Assembly (NCBI RefSeq): GCF_000503215.1
Contig: NZ_AYTD01000016.1
Span: 186,001 to 250,000 of the forward strand
From: Pseudomonas canadensis
GTDB lineage: Bacteria; Pseudomonadota; Gammaproteobacteria; Pseudomonadales; Pseudomonadaceae
Reading direction: 5' to 3'
Length of the DNA: 64,000 nt
In this document: positions 24,831-34,728 of the stretch, in pieces
Layout: each line of letters starts with the position of its first letter
How positions within the stretch are numbered: position 1 is the first letter of the stretch
Made by a program: the position numbers and the translations under genes
The notes under the pieces: model-generated
The model's input: only the letters and a program-made list of their open reading frames with translations
Database searches by the model: none
Told to the model about the DNA's origin: nothing

Positions 24831-25105
24831 CACAGCACCATGTGCACGAAGCCGGTGGCCCGCAGTTCGCTGTTGATGTTGTAGAGCTGGTCTTGATCGG
24901 TCGCAACGATGTGCAACTGGATCGTGGTGTATTTGCCGGTTGAGCTTGAGCGCTCATCCACGCGCTGATCGTTGATCGTTGCGTGTTTGCGCACGATCTC
25001 GAGGATTAGGTCTTTACGGCCGACACCGGTATCGCTGATCACCTTGATGGGATAGTCCACCACCGGAAATTCGATCTTTGGCGCCTTTACTTCTTTATCG
25101 GTCAT
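24830..25105 (-). CDS. ybeD: DUF493/YbeD family protein
   Basis: The 91-residue protein has an ACT-like small fold: IEFPVVDYPIKVISDTG and TTIQLHIVATDQDQLYNINSELRATGFVHMVL. YbeD is found next to lipB in many proteobacteria and has been proposed to regulate lipoate or envelope functions, without a settled role. The frame is open to 25189, but that part runs through the dacA terminator; ATG 25105 (MTDKEVKAPK) is the family-like start. Confidence 0.9.
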   Translation of the reverse strand: MTDKEVKAPKIEFPVVDYPIKVISDTGVGRKDLILEIVRKHATINDQRVDERSSSTGKYTTIQLHIVATDQDQLYNINSELRATGFVHMVL

Positions 25106-25142
25106 GGCAGAACGGCCTCGTAAGCGGTAAGCCGTGGCGACG

Positions 25143-25177
25143 GCAAAGCCCCGCGTCGGATCAACGCGGGGCTTTGC
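25143..25177 (-). terminator. Hairpin terminator after dacA
   Basis: GCAAAGCCCCGCG and CGCGGGGCTTTGC form a 13-bp perfect stem around a 9-base loop, 13 bases past the dacA stop. The short T-run lies within the stem on either strand, so it can serve both directions. Confidence 0.75.
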
Positions 25178-25189
25178 AGGTGCACACAA

Positions 25190-26347
25190 TCAGTTGAACA
25201 AGCCGTAGAAGAATAGACGGATGCTATCCCACACGCGGCGGAAGATACCACCTTCGTCGACGGCGTCCAGTGCGATCAGGTCGGCGCTGTGCACCACCTT
25301 GTCGTCCAGTTTCACTTCGACCTTGCCAATCACGTCACCCTTGGCGATTGGAGCAACCAATTGCGGGTTCATGGTCATGCTGGCAGCGAGCTTTTTCAGC
25401 TGGCCTTTAGGCATGGTCAGGGTCAGATCTTCAGCCAGGCCGGCCTTGACTTGGGAGGTTGCGCCTTTCCACACCGGCGCGGTCGCCAGTTCAGCACCCT
25501 TCTGGTAGAAGGTCTGGGTTTCGAAGAAGCGGAAACCGTAGGTCAGCAGTTTCTGCGTTTCGGCCGCACGGGCCTGCTCGCTGTTGGTGCCGAAGACCAC
25601 GGCGATCAGGCGTTGGCCATCACGTACGGCGGACGACACCATGCAGTAGCCGGCTTCGTCGGTGTGGCCGGTTTTCAGGCCATCGACGGTCTTGTCACGC
25701 CACAGCAACAGGTTGCGGTTAGGCTGCTTGATGTTGTTCCAGAAGAACTCTTTCTGGGAGTAGATCGCGTAGTGCACCGGGTCGACACGGATGATCGCGC
25801 GCGCCAGGATCGCCATGTCGTGAGCCGACGAGTAGTGCTCTGGGTTCGGCAGACCGGTCGGGTTCATGAAGTGGCTGTTGGTCATGCCCAGGTCGGCCAC
25901 GGTTTTGTTCATCATGTCGGCGAATGCGTCTTCGCTACCGGCGATGTGCTCGGCCAGGGCGACGCTGGCGTCGTTACCCGACTGAATGATGATGCCGTGC
26001 AGCAGGTCGCTCACGGTGACTTGCGAGCCGACCTTGATGAACATCCGCGAACCGCCGGTGCGCCAGGCGTTTTCGCTGACAGTAACCGGGTCGTTCTCGC
26101 CGATCTGGCCGCGACGGATTTCCAGGGTCGCGATGTAGGCAGTCATCAGTTTGGTCAGGCTGGCCGGCGGCAGGCGCTGGTCACCGTTGCTCTCGACCAG
26201 CACGTTGCCACTGGCGGCATCCATGAGGACCCAGGACTTGGCGGCCAGTTGCGGGGAAGCCGGCACCATTTCAACGGCCCAGGCGGCCGGGGTGATGATC
26301 AGCGAAAGAAGCAGGCACGTGCGTTTGGCTAAGGTGGTGATGTTCAT
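25190..26347 (-). CDS. dacA: D-alanyl-D-alanine carboxypeptidase (PBP5/6 type)
   Basis: This low-molecular-mass PBP trims pentapeptides in the periplasm. The 385-residue precursor has a signal peptide (ending ITPAAWA-VEM), the SxxK motif in PASLTKLMTAYIA, SGN in IQSGNDASVALAEH, KTG in DGLKTGHTDEAGYC, and a C-terminal PBP5 beta domain. The very end (GIFRRVWDSIRLFFYGLFN) is the amphipathic membrane anchor. It lies upstream of the ybeD-lipB-lipA genes, separated by a terminator. Confidence 0.96.
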   Translation of the reverse strand: MNITTLAKRTCLLLSLIITPAAWAVEMVPASPQLAAKSWVLMDAASGNVLVESNGDQRLPPASLTKLMTAYIATLEIRRGQIGENDPVTVSENAWRTGGSRMFIKVGSQVTVSDLLHGIIIQSGNDASVALAEHIAGSEDAFADMMNKTVADLGMTNSHFMNPTGLPNPEHYSSAHDMAILARAIIRVDPVHYAIYSQKEFFWNNIKQPNRNLLLWRDKTVDGLKTGHTDEAGYCMVSSAVRDGQRLIAVVFGTNSEQARAAETQKLLTYGFRFFETQTFYQKGAELATAPVWKGATSQVKAGLAEDLTLTMPKGQLKKLAASMTMNPQLVAPIAKGDVIGKVEVKLDDKVVHSADLIALDAVDEGGIFRRVWDSIRLFFYGLFN

Positions 26348-26527
26348 CCGTCTCTCGAAATTGCTTATGGAAACTTGCCCTCGCGGGCAAAACTTATTCA
26401 GACAGCCCGTTGCCAGACTGTCGCGTGTTCGGTTGCCCGCTCACCCCTTGCCCCTGGGTTTTTATTGTCTAACGAGCCAACAACCAGGGTTCGAGCCCGC
26501 GCACGAGCCTGAACCATCAATTCTCTA

Positions 26528-27526
26528 TTATTCAGCAGTGACGACGCTGGGTTGCCCCAGGTTGGCCATGCGCACACTGTTCTGAACGTGTGCCACTTCG
26601 CTCGGCGAGCCGATCGGGCCCATGCGTACACGGTGCAAGGTTTGCTGGTTACGCACGATGGAGCTGATGAACACCGGCGCGTTGACCATGCCACTGAGCT
26701 TGGACCTTAACAGTTCTGCCGCATCCGGGTTGGCGAAAGCGCCGACCTGCAGGTATTGCCCGCCAGCCATGGACGCACCAGGCGCCGCATGGGGCACGAC
26801 TACCGTATCAGGCGCGTGCTGTGCCGGCGGCGGCGTCCACTGCTCGATCTTGCCGGTGGAAGCAGTCACTTGCGGCTGTTGGGTTTGCGGCTCATTGAGC
26901 ATCAGCGGTGCCGGCTTGCCACGCTGGGCCCAGTACTGCGCCGGGTCGATGCCTTCGACCTTCACGCGCGCAGTGCCGGTTTCGGCGTAACCGAGTTTCT
27001 TCGCGGCGGCGTAGGACAAGTCGATGATGCGGTCCGAGTAGAACGGGCCACGGTCGTTCACGCGCAGGATCACTGTGCGATTGTTGTCCAGGTTGGTCAC
27101 GCGTACATAGCTGGGCAGCGGCAAGGTCTTGTGCGCCGCGCTCATGCCGTACAGGTCATACACTTCGCCGTTGGCGGTGTTCTGGCCATGGAACTTGGTG
27201 CCGTACCAGGACGCCGTACCCGATTGCACGTAGGTCTTGGACTCCTGCAACGGGAAGTAGCTTTTGCCCAGCACGGTGTAGGGGTTGGCCTTGTACGGAC
27301 CGGTGTGCAGGGTCGGCGTAGCATCCGGGATCTTCGACACGTCGACGTCCCACCACGGCGCGCCGTCTTTGTGCGCGCGGTTGATATCCAGACCCGGCTG
27401 GGAACGGACAACCGCGCCCCCGGACTTCGGCGCCGGGCCACGGCTGGTGGAGCAACTGACGACCAGCAGGGACAACGCGGCGAACGCCACCAGCTTGAGC
27501 GGTTGATTGAACGGCGATGCCCGCAT
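26528..27526 (-). CDS. rlpA: Septal ring lytic transglycosylase RlpA
   Basis: The 332-residue lipoprotein (signal ending SLLVVSC-STSRG) has the double-psi barrel RlpA domain (SGTASWYGTKFHGQNTANGEVYD..LPLPSYVRVTNLDNNRTVILRVNDRGPF) and a C-terminal SPOR domain (GGQYLQVGAFANPDAAELLRSKL) that binds glycan strands lacking stem peptides. It cleaves denuded glycan at the division site. Its ATG overlaps the mltB stop as TAATG, placing it at the end of the mrdA-rodA-mltB-rlpA chain. Confidence 0.95.
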   Translation of the reverse strand: MRASPFNQPLKLVAFAALSLLVVSCSTSRGPAPKSGGAVVRSQPGLDINRAHKDGAPWWDVDVSKIPDATPTLHTGPYKANPYTVLGKSYFPLQESKTYVQSGTASWYGTKFHGQNTANGEVYDLYGMSAAHKTLPLPSYVRVTNLDNNRTVILRVNDRGPFYSDRIIDLSYAAAKKLGYAETGTARVKVEGIDPAQYWAQRGKPAPLMLNEPQTQQPQVTASTGKIEQWTPPPAQHAPDTVVVPHAAPGASMAGGQYLQVGAFANPDAAELLRSKLSGMVNAPVFISSIVRNQQTLHRVRMGPIGSPSEVAHVQNSVRMANLGQPSVVTAE

Positions 27527-28536
27527 TACTTGTTGCCCCGTGCTTGGACCAGCATGTCTGACAGCTGATGCACGGCCATGGCGTACATCACACTGCGGTT
27601 ATAACGCGTGATTGCGTAGAAATTCTTCAGGCCCATCCAGTATTCCGGGCCGTTTTCGCCTTCAAGGCGGAACGCCGTGACCGGCATATCATCCGGCAGC
27701 GCATTCTGACTCGACCAGCCCAGCGCCCGCAACTCCCCGACCGTCTTGGCCGGCTCGATGCCCTGGGTCAGGCCTTCATCGGCGCGGTCACCGGTGACAT
27801 CGGCGCGGATCACCACCGGCTCGCCGGCTACCCAGCCGTGGCGCTTGAAGTAGCTGGCCACGCTGCCGATGGCATCGTCGGGGTTGCTCCAGATGTTGAT
27901 ATGCCCGTCGCCGTCAAAATCCACCGCATAGGCGCGGAAGCTGCTCGGCATGAACTGGGGCAAGCCCATCGCACCGGCGTAGGAGCCTTTGAGTGTCAGC
28001 GGGTCAACCTGTTCTTCACGGGCCAGCAGCAGGAATTCGCGCAGTTCCTTGCGGAAGAAGTCAGCGCGCGGCGGGTAATCGAAGCCCAGGGTCGACAAGG
28101 CGTCGATCACCCGGTAGCTGCCGGTATTGCGCCCGTAGAAGGTTTCGATGCCAATGATCGAGACAATCACCTGGGCCGGTACACCGTACTCCTGCTCGGC
28201 GCGGGCCAGTACGGCCTCGTGCTGGCGCCAGAAATCCACACCCCGCGCCACACGGGCGTCCGTCAGGAACATCGGGCGGTATTCCTTCCACTGCTTCACA
28301 CGTTCGGCAGGGCGGGAGATGGCGTCGAGGATCGCCTGCTTTTTCTGGGCTTCGCGGAACACGCCCATCAGTTGTTCACCGGCGAAACCATAGTCGCGGG
28401 TCATTTCACCGACAAACTCGGCGACCTGGGGTGAACCATCGTAGTCACCGGCCTGCGCCTCTTGCGTTGCGCCCAGCAGGCCAATCAGGCCCATCCAGGA
28501 CGCGTGCCGAGTCGCCCAGCCGCGCATTACTTGCAT
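27526..28536 (-). CDS. mltB: Lytic murein transglycosylase B
   Basis: The 336-residue exported transglycosylase has VSIIGIETFYGRNTGSYRVIDALSTLGFDYP with the catalytic Glu and GSYAGAMGLPQFMPSSFRAYAVDFDGDGHINIW. The signal peptide ends near GATQEAQA and has no lipobox cysteine, so this member looks soluble, like SltB1. Of several clustered ATGs, 28536 has AAGGTG at nine bases and is preferred over 28542 and 28572. It starts 18 bases after rodA. Confidence 0.93.
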   Translation of the reverse strand: MQVMRGWATRHASWMGLIGLLGATQEAQAGDYDGSPQVAEFVGEMTRDYGFAGEQLMGVFREAQKKQAILDAISRPAERVKQWKEYRPMFLTDARVARGVDFWRQHEAVLARAEQEYGVPAQVIVSIIGIETFYGRNTGSYRVIDALSTLGFDYPPRADFFRKELREFLLLAREEQVDPLTLKGSYAGAMGLPQFMPSSFRAYAVDFDGDGHINIWSNPDDAIGSVASYFKRHGWVAGEPVVIRADVTGDRADEGLTQGIEPAKTVGELRALGWSSQNALPDDMPVTAFRLEGENGPEYWMGLKNFYAITRYNRSVMYAMAVHQLSDMLVQARGNK

Positions 28537-28553
28537 TGACATCTTCACCTTAT

Positions 28554-29699
28554 TCAAACCTGCGCGATCCATTTGCGATGCGTATGAATCGACATCAAAA
28601 CCCCAAACGCTGACAGCAATGTCACCAGCGAAGTTCCGCCGTAGCTAATGAACGGCAACGGCACCCCAACCACCGGCAACAGGCCACTGACCATACCGAT
28701 GTTGACGAAAACGTAAACAAAAAAAGTCATGGTCAAGGCACCGGCCAGCAATTTGCCGAACAGTGTCTGCGCCTGGGCGGTGATCACCAGGCCGCGACCA
28801 ATCAACAGCAAATAGATCAGCAACAGCGCGCAAATGCCCACCAGGCCGAACTCTTCGCCCATTACTGCAATGATGAAGTCGGTATGGCTTTCCGGCAAAA
28901 AGTCCAAATGCGACTGGGTACCCAGTAACCAACCCTTACCAAATACTCCACCGGAGCCGATGGCGGCCTTCGATTGGATGATGTTCCAGCCGGTGCCCAG
29001 CGGGTCGCTTTCCGGGTCGAGAAAGGTGAGGATCCGCTGCTTCTGGTAGTCGTGCATAAAGAAGAACCACATGGCGATGGCCACGGGTACGGCGGCGGCC
29101 AGTACGCTGAGGATCCAGCGCCAGCGCAATCCGCCCATGAACAGCACGAACGCACCGCCCGCCAGGATCAGCAGCGAGGTGCCGAGGTCGGGCTGGCGCA
29201 CGATCAGGATGAAGGGTACACCGATCAGGATCAGGCTGATCCCCACGTGCTTGAGCTGCGGCGGCAAGGTGCGCTTGGACAAGTACCAGGCGATGGTCGC
29301 CGGCATCAGGATCTTCATGAATTCCGACGGTTGGAAGCGAATCACCCCCGGAATGTTGATCCAGCGGGTCGCGCCCATGGCGTTGTGGCCCATTACGTCC
29401 ACCACCACCAAAAGCAACACGCCTGCCACATAGCCGAGTGGCACCCAACGGGCCATGAAGCGCGGCTCAAGCTGAGCGATTACCACCATCGACAACAAGC
29501 CCAGGCCGAACGACGAGGCCTGCTTGATCAGCAGGTCCCAGTTCTTGCCGCTGGCCGAATACAGGACAAACAGGCTGCCCGCCGCGAGGGTCAGCAGCAG
29601 GATCAGCAACGGGCCATCAATGTGCATGCGCTGCAGCAACGTCGCACGGCGACGCATCACATCCTCACTGGAGAGGATGCGGTCAAAATTACTCTTCAC
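28554..29699 (-). CDS. rodA: Peptidoglycan glycosyltransferase RodA
   Basis: The SEDS-family polymerase works with PBP2 in the elongasome. The 381-residue protein has about ten membrane segments and the family signatures PSEFMKILMPATIAWYLSKR, LIVRQPDLGTSLLIL, GWNIIQSKAAIGSGG and SYGGTSLVTLLSAFGVLMS. The start is placed at GTG 29699 (VKSNFDRILSSEDVM), which overlaps the end of mrdA by 11 bases; the frame is open to 29735. Confidence 0.95.
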   Translation of the reverse strand: MKSNFDRILSSEDVMRRRATLLQRMHIDGPLLILLLTLAAGSLFVLYSASGKNWDLLIKQASSFGLGLLSMVVIAQLEPRFMARWVPLGYVAGVLLLVVVDVMGHNAMGATRWINIPGVIRFQPSEFMKILMPATIAWYLSKRTLPPQLKHVGISLILIGVPFILIVRQPDLGTSLLILAGGAFVLFMGGLRWRWILSVLAAAVPVAIAMWFFFMHDYQKQRILTFLDPESDPLGTGWNIIQSKAAIGSGGVFGKGWLLGTQSHLDFLPESHTDFIIAVMGEEFGLVGICALLLIYLLLIGRGLVITAQAQTLFGKLLAGALTMTFFVYVFVNIGMVSGLLPVVGVPLPFISYGGTSLVTLLSAFGVLMSIHTHRKWIAQV

Positions 29700-31587
29700 G
29701 GGCCGTAACCTCGGTGCTTGAAGGGGGGCCGCCATATTCGGGCTTGAGCCTGCCGTCGTCGGCCAACAGCCAGGCGTCCATCACTTGACGCACCACGGGC
29801 GCCGCGACGCCGGAGCCGGACTCGCCGTTCTCGACCATAACCGCTACCACGATTTTCGGGTCGTCCGCCGGGGCGAAGCCGACAAACAAGGCGTGGTCTC
29901 GGTGGCGTTCCTGAACCTTGGTGCGGTCGTATTTCTCGCCCTGCTTGATCGCCACGACCTGGGCCGTACCGCTCTTGCCGGCGATGCGGTATTGAGCGCC
30001 AATCGCGGCCTTGCGCGCAGTACCACGGGCGCCGTGCATCACTTGCTGCATGCCATGGTTGACCTTGGTCCAGTCGGACGGGTCGCGCAGCACGATGTCC
30101 GGGATCGGGTTTTCGTCCAAAGGCTTCTCGCCCTCGATGGTCTTGGCCAGGTGTGGACGGTTCCAGATGCCTTTGTTGGCTACCAGTGCCGTGGCCTGGG
30201 CCAATTGCAGCGGCGTGGCTTGCATATAGCCCTGGCCGATACCGAGAATCAGGGTTTCACCCGGGAACCACGCCTGGCGGCGGGTGGCGCGCTTCCATTC
30301 GCGCGACGGCATCAGGCCAGGTGACTCTTCGAACATGTCCAGGGAGACTTTCTGACCGAGGCCGAATTTGCCCATGTAGGCAGAGAGGCGGTCGATCCCT
30401 AGCTTGTGCGCCAGGTCGTAAAAATAGGTGTCGTTGGAGCGCATGATCGCGGTGTCCAAGTCGACATAGCCGTCACCGGTGCGGTTCCAGTTACGGTATT
30501 TATGATCGTAGTTGGGCAGCATGTAGTAGCCGGGGTCATAGACTCGACTGGAGGCCGTCACCACACCCGCGTCCAACCCCGCAATCGCCACCGCCGGCTT
30601 GATCGTCGATCCCGGCGGATACAGGCCGCGAAGCACGCGGTTGAACAGTGGCCGGTCGATGGAATCGCGCAATTCGGCGTAGGCCTTGAAGCTGATGCCG
30701 GTCACGAACAGGTTGGGGTCAAAGCTCGGCTGACTGACCATCGCCAGCACTTCGCCCGTCTTCGGGTCCAGGGCAACCACCGCGCCACGACGACCGCCCA
30801 GGGCCATCTCGGCAGCTTCCTGCAGCTTGATGTCCAGGCTCAGCACGATGTCTTTGCCCGGCACCGGGTCGGTACGCTTGAGCACCCGTAGCACGCGGCC
30901 ACGGGCGTTGGTCTCGACTTCTTCGTAACCCACCTGGCCGTGCAACTCCGGCTCGTAGAAACGCTCGATGCCGGTCTTGCCGATATGGTGGGTGCCGCTG
31001 TAATTGACCGGATCGAGGGTCTTCAGCTCTTTCTCGTTGATCCGCCCCATGTAGCCGACAGAGTGGGCAAAGTGCGGCCCTTGCGGGTAATGCCGCACCA
31101 ACTGCGCCACCACTTCCACACCCGGCAGACGGAACTGGTTCACCGCGATCCGCGCGATCTGTTCTTCGGTCAGCTCGAACAGGATGGGCACCGGCTCGAA
31201 CGGCCGGCGCCCCTGTTTCATGCGTTTTTCGAAGATCACCCGGTCTTCCGGCGTCAGCTGCAGCACCTCGACGATCACATCGAGGATCTGCTGCCAGTCG
31301 CCGGACCGCTCGCGGGTCATGCTCAGGCTGAAGCTGGGCCGGTTATCCGCCACCACCACGCCATTGCGGTCGAAAATCAGCCCACGGGTTGGCGGAATCG
31401 GTTGCACATGCACCCGGTTGTTTTCCGACAAGGTGGAGTGATAGTCGTACTGGATCACCTGCAGGTAATACAGGCGCGCGATCAGCACGCCCAACAACGC
31501 CACCACCATGATTGCGCCAAACACCACGCGAGCGCGTACAAGACGTGCGTCTTTCTCGTGGTCCTTGATGCGGATCGGCTGGGTCAT
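29689..31587 (-). CDS. mrdA: Penicillin-binding protein 2
   Basis: This is the elongation-specific transpeptidase. The 632-residue protein has one N-terminal membrane helix (VVFGAIMVVALLGVLIARLYYL), a PBP dimerisation domain, then the catalytic motifs SxxK in YPPGSTIKPAVAIAGL, SxN in IMRSNDTYFYDLAHKLG and KSG in IAGKSGTAQVVAIK. It is followed by rodA with overlap, and preceded by rlmH 15 bases upstream. Confidence 0.98.
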   Translation of the reverse strand: MTQPIRIKDHEKDARLVRARVVFGAIMVVALLGVLIARLYYLQVIQYDYHSTLSENNRVHVQPIPPTRGLIFDRNGVVVADNRPSFSLSMTRERSGDWQQILDVIVEVLQLTPEDRVIFEKRMKQGRRPFEPVPILFELTEEQIARIAVNQFRLPGVEVVAQLVRHYPQGPHFAHSVGYMGRINEKELKTLDPVNYSGTHHIGKTGIERFYEPELHGQVGYEEVETNARGRVLRVLKRTDPVPGKDIVLSLDIKLQEAAEMALGGRRGAVVALDPKTGEVLAMVSQPSFDPNLFVTGISFKAYAELRDSIDRPLFNRVLRGLYPPGSTIKPAVAIAGLDAGVVTASSRVYDPGYYMLPNYDHKYRNWNRTGDGYVDLDTAIMRSNDTYFYDLAHKLGIDRLSAYMGKFGLGQKVSLDMFEESPGLMPSREWKRATRRQAWFPGETLILGIGQGYMQATPLQLAQATALVANKGIWNRPHLAKTIEGEKPLDENPIPDIVLRDPSDWTKVNHGMQQVMHGARGTARKAAIGAQYRIAGKSGTAQVVAIKQGEKYDRTKVQERHRDHALFVGFAPADDPKIVVAVMVENGESGSGVAAPVVRQVMDAWLLADDGRLKPEYGGPPSSTEVTAREE

Positions 31588-31602
31588 CGGGAGAGGCGCA
31601 GA

Positions 31603-32070
31603 TTATTTGTGGTAAGGGTGCCCGGACAGAACTGTCCAGGCGCGATACAGCTGTTCACCGATCAGAATCCGTACCAACGGGTGCGGCAACGTCAGCGCCG
31701 ACAACGACCAACGCTGATCTGCTCGCGCACAGACTTCCGGCGCCAGCCCTTCGGGGCCGCCGACCATGAAGTTGACCGTACGCGAATCCAGGCGCCAGCG
31801 ATCCAGTTCCACCGCCAACTGCTCGGTGCTCCAGGGTTTGCCGTGCACTTCAAGGGTGACGATGCGCTCGTTGGGGCCGACCTTGGCCAACATGGCTTCG
31901 CCTTCCTGACGGATGAAGCGCGCCACATCGGCATTCTTGCCCCGGGTGTTAAGCGGTATTTCCACCAGCTCAAGCGACAGCTCAGCGGGCAGACGCTTGG
32001 CATACTCGTGCCAGCCTTCTTCCACCCACTTGGGCATGCGTGAACCGACAGCGATCAGACGCAGGCGCAC
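31603..32070 (-). CDS. rlmH: 23S rRNA (pseudouridine1915-N3)-methyltransferase RlmH
   Basis: The SPOUT methyltransferase of 155 residues modifies pseudouridine 1915 on the 70S ribosome. It begins at GTG 32070 ([19 protein letters not shown]), after AAGGAA, and has the knot motifs [13 protein letters not shown] and [33 protein letters not shown]. It sits nine bases after rsfS and 15 before mrdA, as in other pseudomonads. Confidence 0.97.
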
Positions 32071-32079
32071 AGCCGTTCC

Positions 32080-32574
32080 TTATTCCTGGTCTTTGTTCAG
32101 CTTGTCGAAGTGCGCGTGGCCCACTTCCGGGCTGTGGTGCTTGCCATCGGCGGCACGGCTCTGCTCGGCGCCTTTCCACAGACGCTCCAGGTCGTAGAAC
32201 TGGCGGGCGTTGGAGGTCATCATGTGAACGATCACGTCGTCCATGTCCAGCAGCACCCAGTCGCTGTCGCCCTTGCCTTCTTCACCCAATGGCTTCACGC
32301 CCTGGGCTTTGACGGCTTCGCGGACCTTGTCCAGCATCGCGCCGATCTGGCGGTTCGAGGTACCGGTGGCGATGATCATGTAGTCGGTGATGCTCTGCTT
32401 GTCGCGCACGTCAAGCACCTGGATGTCCTGGGCTTTAACGTCTTCCAGGGCGGCCACGGCGACTTTTACCAGCTCTTCGCCGGCCAGCTCAGGGCCGGTG
32501 TGGGCTTCTACTGGCAACGGAGCGCTTTTGAAGGTGCCTTTGCGCTTAACTTTGCTTACGTCTTTGTTCGTCAT
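32080..32574 (-). CDS. rsfS: Ribosome silencing factor RsfS
   Basis: RsfS binds uL14 and blocks subunit joining in starvation. The 164-residue product has the core ALEDVKAQDIQVLDVRDKQSITDYMIIATGTSNRQ and DWVLLDMDDVIVHMMTSNARQFYDLERLWKGA. It is longer than the E. coli protein (about 105) because of N- and C-terminal charged extensions. It lies between nadD and rlmH. Confidence 0.94.
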   Translation of the reverse strand: MTNKDVSKVKRKGTFKSAPLPVEAHTGPELAGEELVKVAVAALEDVKAQDIQVLDVRDKQSITDYMIIATGTSNRQIGAMLDKVREAVKAQGVKPLGEEGKGDSDWVLLDMDDVIVHMMTSNARQFYDLERLWKGAEQSRAADGKHHSPEVGHAHFDKLNKDQE

Positions 32575-32643
32575 ATAAAACTCGTTTTGCTCGTATGTTC
32601 GGGCGCTCGCTGCACATTGATTCGTGCGTTCAAGCGCGCCTTT

Positions 32644-33288
32644 TCAGTTCGACGCACGGTAAAGCCCGTGCGCATCGATGTAGGCCAGGACCGCGTCAGG
32701 CACCAGGAAACGTACCGACTTACCGCTGGCCAGCAGTTGACGGATCTGGGTGGCGGACACCGCAAGCGGGGTCTGCCAGACGAATGCAATATTCCCGTTC
32801 GGCCCGGTCAGGGCCAAGGGGTCACTTACCGACCGCGCGGCCAGCAGGTTGCGCAAGGCATCCGGCGGTTCGCTGTCGGCATCCGGGCGTTGCAAAACCA
32901 GGATGTGGCAATGCTGGAGGAGTTCCTCCCAGCGGTGCCAAGAGGGCAGGCCGCAAAATGCGTCCCAGCCCAAAAGCAGAAACAACTGGTCATCCGCGGC
33001 CAACTCGGCGCGCATCAGTTCCAGGGTGTCAACAGTGTAGGACGGTTTATCGCGCTTGAGCTCGCGGTCGTCCACCACCAACGGCGATATGCCCTGCACC
33101 GCCAGGCGCACCATTTCCAGGCGCTGCTGCGGTGACACTTGCGGCGTATCGCGATGGGGCGGCCGAGCGTTGGGCATCACACGCAACTCGTCCAGCGCAA
33201 GGGCATCCGCGACTTCCAGGGCACTGCGCAAATGGCCGATGTGCACGGGGTCGAAAGTACCGCCGAGCAGCCCGATGCGTTTACCCAT
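32644..33288 (-). CDS. nadD: Nicotinate-nucleotide adenylyltransferase
   Basis: NadD makes nicotinate adenine dinucleotide from NaMN and ATP. The 214-residue product has the nucleotidyltransferase motif LLGGTFDPVHIGHLRSA and the C-terminal SATQIRQLLASGKSVRFLVPDAVLAYI. The ATG at 33288 overlaps the proA stop (TGATG), so the pair is coupled. Confidence 0.97.
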   Translation of the reverse strand: MGKRIGLLGGTFDPVHIGHLRSALEVADALALDELRVMPNARPPHRDTPQVSPQQRLEMVRLAVQGISPLVVDDRELKRDKPSYTVDTLELMRAELAADDQLFLLLGWDAFCGLPSWHRWEELLQHCHILVLQRPDADSEPPDALRNLLAARSVSDPLALTGPNGNIAFVWQTPLAVSATQIRQLLASGKSVRFLVPDAVLAYIDAHGLYRASN

Positions 33289-34553
33289 CAAGTGCGCACA
33301 TGACCGTCGCCGAACACCACGTACTTCTCGCTGGTCAGGCCTTCCAGACCAACCGGGCCGCGTGCGTGCAGCTTGTCGGTAGAGATACCGATCTCCGCCC
33401 CCAGGCCGTACTCGAAGCCGTCGGCAAAACGCGTCGAGGCGTTGATCATCACCGAAGCGGAATCCACTTCGTTGAGGAAACGCCGGGCATCGCTGAAATG
33501 CTCGGAAACAATGGCGTCAGTGTGCTTGGAGCCGTAGGTGTTGATGTGTTCGATGGCTTCGTCCAGGTCGTCGACCAGCTTGATCGACAGGATCGGCGCC
33601 GTGTATTCGGTGTACCAGTCCAGCTCGGTCGCCTCAATTACGTCCGCGCCCAACAGCGCACGGGTGCGCTCACAACCGCGCAGCTCAACACCTTTGTCAC
33701 GGTAGATGGCAGCCAGCGGCGGCAGCACGCGCTCGGCAATGCCGACGTGCACCAGCAGGGTTTCCATGGTGTTGCATGGGGCGTAGCGGTGGGTCTTGGC
33801 GTTGTCGGCGATGCGGATCGCCTTGTCAATGTCGGCGGCGATGTCGATGTAGACATGGCACACGCCATCCAGGTGCTTGATCACCGGCACCTTGGCGTCG
33901 CGACTGACGCGCTCGATCAGGCTCTTGCCACCGCGTGGCACGATCACGTCGACGAATTCCGGCATGGTGATCAGCGCGCCCACGGCGGCGCGGTCGGTGG
34001 TTTCTACCACCTGCACCACTTCGGCGGGCAACTCGGCCACGGCCAGGCCCTGCTGGATGCACGCGGCGATGGCACGGTTGGAATTGATCGCCTCGGAACC
34101 GCCACGCAGGATGGTGGCATTGCCAGACTTGAGGCACAGGCTCGCGGCGTCGATGGTCACGTTCGGGCGCGACTCGTAAATGATGCCGATCACGCCCAAG
34201 GGCACGCGCATCTTGCCGACCTGGATGCCGGACGGCAGGTAACGCATATCGCGGATTTCACCGATGGGGTCAGGCAGCTTGGCTACCTGACGCAGGCCTT
34301 CGATCATGTCGTCGATACGTGCCGGGGTCAGCGCCAGGCGGTCCAGCAGGGCCGGTTCCAGGCCATTGGCGCGGCCGCTGGCCAGGTCTTGCTCGTTGGC
34401 GGCGGTGAGCTCGGAGCGCGAAGCATCCAGAGCGTCGGCGGCGGCCAGCAGGGCGCGGTTCTTCTGCGCGGTGCTCGCACGGGCGATCAACCGCGAGGCC
34501 TGACGGGCAGCGCGACCCAGGCGGGTCATGTAGTCAAGAACGGACTCAGTCAT
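33288..34553 (-). CDS. proA: Gamma-glutamyl phosphate reductase
   Basis: ProA reduces gamma-glutamyl phosphate to the semialdehyde in proline synthesis. The 421-residue protein has the aldehyde dehydrogenase fold with SGNATILRGGSEAINSN, VIVPRGGKSLIERV and the catalytic Cys in YAPCNTMETLLVH. It is the first gene of the proA-nadD-rsfS-rlmH-mrdA-rodA-mltB-rlpA series. Confidence 0.98.
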   Translation of the reverse strand: MTESVLDYMTRLGRAARQASRLIARASTAQKNRALLAAADALDASRSELTAANEQDLASGRANGLEPALLDRLALTPARIDDMIEGLRQVAKLPDPIGEIRDMRYLPSGIQVGKMRVPLGVIGIIYESRPNVTIDAASLCLKSGNATILRGGSEAINSNRAIAACIQQGLAVAELPAEVVQVVETTDRAAVGALITMPEFVDVIVPRGGKSLIERVSRDAKVPVIKHLDGVCHVYIDIAADIDKAIRIADNAKTHRYAPCNTMETLLVHVGIAERVLPPLAAIYRDKGVELRGCERTRALLGADVIEATELDWYTEYTAPILSIKLVDDLDEAIEHINTYGSKHTDAIVSEHFSDARRFLNEVDSASVMINASTRFADGFEYGLGAEIGISTDKLHARGPVGLEGLTSEKYVVFGDGHVRT

Positions 34554-34728
34554 GGTCAGGGAGTCTTGGCAGGGAGGAAAGCGGCAGATTATAGCTGTGA
34601 CGCCGCCCGACTGACAGCGGTGAGGGGCGGATGGTCGAAATGAACTGTAAAAACCTGGGGTTCAGCGGTAATTAAGGTGGGAGTTGTTATGATTCCGTCA
34701 CATTTAGCCGTATTTACCCCTGACTGCC

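Noticed and set aside
26470..26520. tRNA-like GGTTCGAGCC segment
   Set aside because: No acceptor stem or cloverleaf could be formed around it.
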